Origin: JBAXHO01 sp037138855
GTDB lineage: Bacteria > Patescibacteriota > Dojkabacteria > B142 > OLB20
Direction of reading: 5' to 3'
NCBI GenBank assembly: GCA_037138855.1
Contig: JBAXHO010000069.1
Location: 1 to 8,726 of the forward strand
Length of the DNA: 8,726 bases
Position numbers and translations under genes: made by a program. Below, one piece after another: positions 5,773 to 8,726 of this stretch (position 1 is its first letter; each line of letters opens with the position of its first letter). The notes beneath the pieces were generated by a model that was not told the origin of the DNA, did no database searches, and was given only the letters and a program-made list of their open reading frames with translations.

Positions 5773-6580
5773 TCGCTAATTTTCTTCCAATACTTGATTT
5801 GCTAATTTCTGTGTCAATTTTGTCCAAATCTCTATCCAGAGGAGCATAGCTATTAACAGGTGTGTAGATATATTTCATTGGTGTATTCTCACCCTCGATA
5901 TATCCGACAATGAAATTATCTGACTTTTGCTTGTATTTTGCAGCTATTTTACTTATCTCTTCCTGATACTTCTTGAACTCTTCACCTACTTGATTTTCGG
6001 GAACAGAAAGATTGGCTAACTCCTGTGCCTGCTGTAAAGCAATTTTAGATAAAACTTCTTGCGTAAATTGTGTTCTGTACTCAATATTCTTTGGTAATAA
6101 ACTTGCAATATCTTTTATCGTTTCGTTAAAGGTATGGCATTGAGAGAAGTAGAGATTGATTTTTTCCCATTCATACGAATCAAAGTCACTTATAAACAAG
6201 TACTTATACTGATTCCAGCTAAAACTTCCCAAATAAAACCTCATGGGGTCAAGTCCTAAATTAAGTTTCCCTGAATCTGAATACTCTTTTTTATTCTTAA
6301 CTTCTTTGATGACCGTTTCAGCGTTAACCATCTCCGCAAATAAGGTTTTAGCTGCATCTTTCTTATTATCTGCCTTTTGTTTGAAATAAACCCAAAATGC
6401 AATTGCACCTGCACCTGCAGTGACAAGCCCCACAAAGTAATTTGAATTGAGAAGAGTTGATATTTTAGTGGCAGGATTCTGATATACATAGGTTGAGATA
6501 AAGGTTATTACCATTAGAAATATCAATGCAAATAATTTAGGGGTGAAGATTTTGGATAAGAGTTTCTGAATGTCTTTCAT
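5759..6580 (-). CDS. Membrane-anchored protein with a large cytoplasmic helical domain, unknown function
   Basis: This 273-residue protein has two N-terminal transmembrane helices (about residues 15-33 and 49-68) joined by a short outside loop, followed by a positively charged stretch (KQKADNKKD). Both ends should therefore be cytoplasmic. The remaining 200 residues are mostly helical. They include AKTLFAEMVNAETVIKEVKN (77-96), a possible coiled region at 165-220 (TQEVLSKIALQQAQEL...EEFKKYQEEISKIAAKYKQ) and a basic tail (SSIGRKLAKLAR). No enzymatic motif is visible and I do not recognise the family. It is transcribed away from the HTH/HNH genes across an 83-base region with overlapping promoters, suggesting a functional link. 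Two-helix anchors with cytoplasmic bodies occur among effectors of defence systems, but nothing here proves that role. Confidence 0.8.
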   Translation of the reverse strand: MKDIQKLLSKIFTPKLFALIFLMVITFISTYVYQNPATKISTLLNSNYFVGLVTAGAGAIAFWVYFKQKADNKKDAAKTLFAEMVNAETVIKEVKNKKEYSDSGKLNLGLDPMRFYLGSFSWNQYKYLFISDFDSYEWEKINLYFSQCHTFNETIKDIASLLPKNIEYRTQFTQEVLSKIALQQAQELANLSVPENQVGEEFKKYQEEISKIAAKYKQKSDNFIVGYIEGENTPMKYIYTPVNSYAPLDRDLDKIDTEISKSSIGRKLAKLAR

Positions 6581-6613
6581 AGGTTTAATTTTTTATATTT
6601 ATTCTTGCAACAG

Positions 6614-6642
6614 ATTATACAACAGTTGTAATATAATGATAA
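6614..6642 (-). promoter_or_regulatory. Promoter of the membrane-anchored protein gene (leftward)
   Basis: On the minus strand a TTATCA -35 box (6642-6637), a 17-base spacer and a consensus TATAAT -10 box (6619-6614) precede the gene, giving a start near 6607 and a leader of about 27 bases. Its -10 and spacer overlap the palindrome at 6618-6630 and the rightward promoter. A second weaker candidate (TATAAA, 6593-6588) is closer to the ATG. Confidence 0.55.
6618..6630. promoter_or_regulatory. 13-base perfect palindrome, candidate operator
   Basis: TACAACAGTTGTA is a perfect inverted repeat of two 6-base arms around a central A. It lies between divergent genes and overlaps both the -10 of the leftward promoter and the -35 of the rightward promoter. 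A dimeric or paired DNA-binding protein here could control both genes together. The HTH protein encoded at 6664-6849, or the winged-helix part of the next gene, is the obvious candidate. Confidence 0.5.
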
Positions 6643-6653
6643 AGAAATATAAT
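6626..6653 (+). promoter_or_regulatory. Promoter of the HTH/HNH operon (rightward)
   Basis: TTGTAA (6626-6631) and TATAAT (6648-6653) are separated by 16 bases. The predicted start, near 6660, leaves a leader of only about 4 bases before the ATG at 6664, so the message is nearly leaderless. A second TATAAT (6632-6637) lies inside the spacer but lacks a well-placed -35. Confidence 0.6.
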
Positions 6654-6663
6654 CAAACGTAAT

Positions 6664-6849
6664 ATGGAAAAAGAACAATACTACAAAATTAAGGAAGTAG
6701 CTGAAATACTAAAAGTTGCATACTTAACGGTTTATCGTTGGGTTAAGGATGGAAAAATTGAGGCGTACCAGTTAGGAAAAGAATATAGAATAAAAAAAGT
6801 CGATTTGGATAGATTTGTTGAAAGTTCAAAATATATAACTAAAAGATAA
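6664..6849 (+). CDS. Excisionase-type helix-turn-helix DNA-binding protein
   Basis: At 61 residues this is essentially a single HTH_17 (MerR/Xis-like) domain. YKIKEVAEILKVAYLTVYRWVKDGKI (7-32) contains the helix-turn-helix, with V12-A-E-I-L and the recognition helix LTVYRWVKDG. EAYQLGKEYRIKKVDLDRFV (33-52) is the wing and closing helix typical of the family (the xK.YRI...DLDRF pattern). Such proteins bind DNA as excisionases of integrated elements, as plasmid or phage regulators, or as antitoxin-like repressors. It is first in an operon with two HNH nuclease genes (17 bases before the next start) and follows a palindrome in its own promoter, so autoregulation is likely. No integrase gene is visible in the window, which weakens a classical excisionase role. 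Confidence 0.85.
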   Translation: MEKEQYYKIKEVAEILKVAYLTVYRWVKDGKIEAYQLGKEYRIKKVDLDRFVESSKYITKR

Positions 6850-6866
6850 ATTATTAAAATAAATAT

Positions 6867-7502
6867 ATGATGATAAAATACAAAGATGGATTAATAGAAA
6901 CAGTAAAAGATGTCATAGATTATTTGTTGCCTTTGCAGACGCCTACTGAGCAAGCAATATACATATATCTATTTAGAAACTCAGTGCTTATCGGAAAAAA
7001 TACTATTCAAATTGGTGAAAGGTCACTGGCAAAATCAGTAAGCAAGCCCGCAAAAGGAAAATTGAGTAAAAGTAAAGGATTGAGCTACTCAACTATAAGA
7101 AGTAATTTAAGAACTTTAGAAGAGAAAACACACATATCTGTTTTATCGACTGAACAAAAAGGAAAAATTATTAGAGTTAAACTACCAGAAGATGTTGAAG
7201 AATGTAGATCTTTAATGTATAAGGATAAACCAAAATTAGAGATAGATTATTACAATGACCCAAGTAAAAGAATGGAAATTTTTGAAAGGGATAACTGGAC
7301 TTGCTATTTCTGTGGTCAGAAGGTGACTACCAAGAATGCTACCTTAGACCATTACGTGCCACAATTTAAGGGTGGAAAACACAGCAAAGAAAATTTGAAG
7401 ACAGCTTGTTTAATTTGTAACAGTATTAAATCAGGAAAGACTTATGAAGAAGCTGCTCCACTGCTACTAAAAAGTCTTAAAGAAAGAAATTCCAAAATAT
7501 AA
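6867..7502 (+). CDS. HNH endonuclease with N-terminal winged-helix domain
   Basis: This 211-residue protein is predicted to be a DNA-cleaving HNH nuclease. The C-terminal domain (about 135-200) reads KRMEIFERDNWTCYFCG, then LDHYVPQFKGG, then ENLKTACLICNSIKSGKT. It has the zinc-type cysteine pairs C146/C149 and C181/C184 and the catalytic D161-H162 with N176 and N185 in the expected spacing. The N-terminal part (about 8-108) looks like a winged helix: TPTEQAIYIYLFRNSV, a basic linker (KPAKGKLSKSKG), LSYSTIRSNLRTLEEK as recognition region, and a beta-wing KGKIIRVKLP. This resembles the wings of replication initiators and plasmid regulators. The start has tandem ATGs (6867 and 6870). Its TAA is directly followed by the ATG of the second HNH gene, so the two are translated together. 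Confidence 0.88.
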   Translation: MMIKYKDGLIETVKDVIDYLLPLQTPTEQAIYIYLFRNSVLIGKNTIQIGERSLAKSVSKPAKGKLSKSKGLSYSTIRSNLRTLEEKTHISVLSTEQKGKIIRVKLPEDVEECRSLMYKDKPKLEIDYYNDPSKRMEIFERDNWTCYFCGQKVTTKNATLDHYVPQFKGGKHSKENLKTACLICNSIKSGKTYEEAAPLLLKSLKERNSKI

Positions 7503-8192
7503 ATGAAAAATTTTGAACTCAAACTAAAAAATAATAGACTTACAGACACTGAAATTGTTGATGACACTAGGAATGTTGCACTCAAACTTTCGCAAAAAAG
7601 TGTTTCGATAAACGATTACAATATTCATGGTAGGTACAATGTTAGAAACATAGAAAAGCGCTTTGGCACATGGAACGACGTATTGAAACAAGCTGGCTTG
7701 GAAGTTGGTCTAATTATGAATGTATCAGACGAAGAACTATTTCGGAACCTTGAAACCGTTTGGACTAAATTTGGAAGACAACCAACGAGAAGGGAAATAA
7801 AACAGCCCAATTCTAAGTACTCTACATCACCTTATACTAGACGTTTCGGAAGTTGGAATAATGCACTACAAGCATTTGTTGACTATATAAATTCTCAACC
7901 AACTGATTATGACAGTTCCTCAAATGAGGAGGTTGTTGTTGATAAACAATCGATAAAAACTGCTATAAGACGAACTAGTAGAAGTATTTCAGACAGGCTT
8001 AGATTTAGAATACTAATGAGAGACGGATTCACATGTGCTAAGTGTGGCAGAAGCCCTCTTAAAGAACGGGATGTGGAGTTGCATGTTGACCATATCAAAC
8101 CATGGTCAAAAGGTGGTGAGACTATCCCCGAAAACCTAGAAACTAAATGTAGCAAATGTAACTTAGGTAAGGGTAATGCTTTTAATGTGTAG
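7503..8192 (+). CDS. HNH endonuclease with two homing-endonuclease-associated repeats
   Basis: This 229-residue protein combines two N-terminal DNA-binding repeats with a C-terminal HNH nuclease. The repeats (about 13-67 and 74-126) end in the hallmark RFGTWNDVLKQAGL and RFGSWNNALQAF, with the second also showing GRQPTRREI and KYSTSPYTRRFG. This is the HNH-associated or homing-endonuclease-associated repeat (HNH_repeat type). The nuclease (about 165-227) has RFRILMRDGFTCAKCG, VELHVDHIKPWSKGG and ENLETKCSKCNLGKGN, with zinc cysteines C178/C181 and C216/C219 and catalytic D196-H197 and N220, so it appears intact. A polar linker (about 132-160) joins the two halves. The gene has zero spacing from the preceding HNH gene. 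The pair may act on related DNA sites, but the sequence does not show whether they form one complex. Confidence 0.92.
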   Translation: MKNFELKLKNNRLTDTEIVDDTRNVALKLSQKSVSINDYNIHGRYNVRNIEKRFGTWNDVLKQAGLEVGLIMNVSDEELFRNLETVWTKFGRQPTRREIKQPNSKYSTSPYTRRFGSWNNALQAFVDYINSQPTDYDSSSNEEVVVDKQSIKTAIRRTSRSISDRLRFRILMRDGFTCAKCGRSPLKERDVELHVDHIKPWSKGGETIPENLETKCSKCNLGKGNAFNV

Positions 8193-8221
8193 TCAGTATT
8201 CTCTAAAAAATAAACATAAGT

Positions 8222-8677
8222 ATGAATCAACAAAATCCACAGGTTACTTCTGGAAACAATCGGTGCAGGGTTTTCATCCAAGATACCGAACAAAAAGCAT
8301 GGCAACTCTTCTCGCTTGAACAGAATAAGCAAGATGGGAGTATTTATTTAGGCTCTCCCGAATTTACCAGCTTCGAATGGCTTACTTTTGAGCTTAAAGA
8401 TAATCAACTACAACCTTTCAAAGTACAGCAAGATACAGAGGGACATTTAAGTTTTCATGGGCATGGACAAGTTCATGTAAAAAACAAGAATGAAAAGTAT
8501 CAATTAGCAATTCCTGGGCAACCCTTGTTGAAGTTAGCAGAAAACAATATTAGTTTAAGACATTTATTTACCCTATTCCCCAAGAAGCCTGATTATATTC
8601 CTAATTCCAAAGCACTGAATCGCAAGAGTGACCAACTTGTGCAATCAAATCAACCCTTAAAGCCATTTGTTGTTTGA
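8222..8677 (+). CDS. Unrecognised beta-rich protein with a histidine cluster
   Basis: This 151-residue protein is soluble, without signal peptide or membrane helix. I do not recognise the family. Residues 12-90 alternate short polar and hydrophobic stretches (CRVFIQDTEQKAWQLFSLEQ, SIYLGSPEFTSFEWLTFELKD) that suggest a beta-sandwich or barrel. Residues 75-85 contain H75, H79, H81 and H85 in a HxxxHxHxxxH arrangement, which could bind a metal. The tail (111-151) has LRHLFTLFPKKPDYIP and a basic, glutamine-rich end that looks disordered. It begins 29 bases after the second HNH gene on the same strand, so it may belong to that operon. Its base composition seems less AT-rich than the nuclease genes, so it may be of separate origin. 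After its TGA, 49 bases to the window end show nothing clear. Confidence 0.65.
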   Translation: MNQQNPQVTSGNNRCRVFIQDTEQKAWQLFSLEQNKQDGSIYLGSPEFTSFEWLTFELKDNQLQPFKVQQDTEGHLSFHGHGQVHVKNKNEKYQLAIPGQPLLKLAENNISLRHLFTLFPKKPDYIPNSKALNRKSDQLVQSNQPLKPFVV

Positions 8678-8726
8678 CCGGTACCCTGTAAAATAAGATA
8701 GTTTTCTGAGAACATATATCTAGTTA

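Noticed and set aside
7907..8332. A 141-codon minus-strand frame across the end of the second HNH gene and the start of the next gene.
   Set aside because: It covers the catalytic HNH region in antisense and has no recognisable features; the plus-strand genes explain the sequence.

Overview
The window looks like an accessory stretch of a low-GC bacterial genome, most likely from the Candidate Phyla Radiation (Patescibacteria). That placement is an inference. It rests on strongly AT-rich DNA, a DUF5652-like small membrane protein, small stand-alone genes, TGA used as an ordinary stop, sigma70-like TATAAT promoters very close to start codons, and no Shine-Dalgarno sequence in front of any identifiable gene start. 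No rRNA, tRNA, CRISPR array or intact insertion sequence was seen.

Left part (1-2080): the 3' end of a gene entering from the left, a 63-residue two-helix membrane protein (DUF5652-like), and two minus-strand genes. One of these is a stand-alone PII/CutA-like domain of the YqfO type. The other is a membrane-anchored extracytoplasmic protein with four cysteines. A 329-base gap follows. It holds the promoter of the anchored protein, one copy of a short repeat containing a start codon, and the Fic promoter.

Middle part (2081-5758): a class II-type Fic protein with a C-terminal winged helix and a near-leaderless start; a two-gene ABC exporter (ATPase and ABC-2 permease, ATGA overlap) whose permease DNA is locally GC-richer than the surroundings; and a 156-residue protein of unknown function. 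A short convergent gap then carries the second repeat copy.

Right part (5759-8726): a divergent module. A two-helix membrane-anchored protein reads leftwards. An excisionase-type HTH protein, a winged-helix HNH nuclease, a homing-repeat HNH nuclease and an unrecognised beta-rich protein read rightwards. The two arms are separated by an 83-base region with overlapping divergent promoters and a perfect 13-base palindrome. The HTH protein plausibly controls both arms. Two different HNH nucleases fused to two different DNA-binding domains, next to a membrane protein, is the part most likely to be an undescribed defence or mobile-element system.
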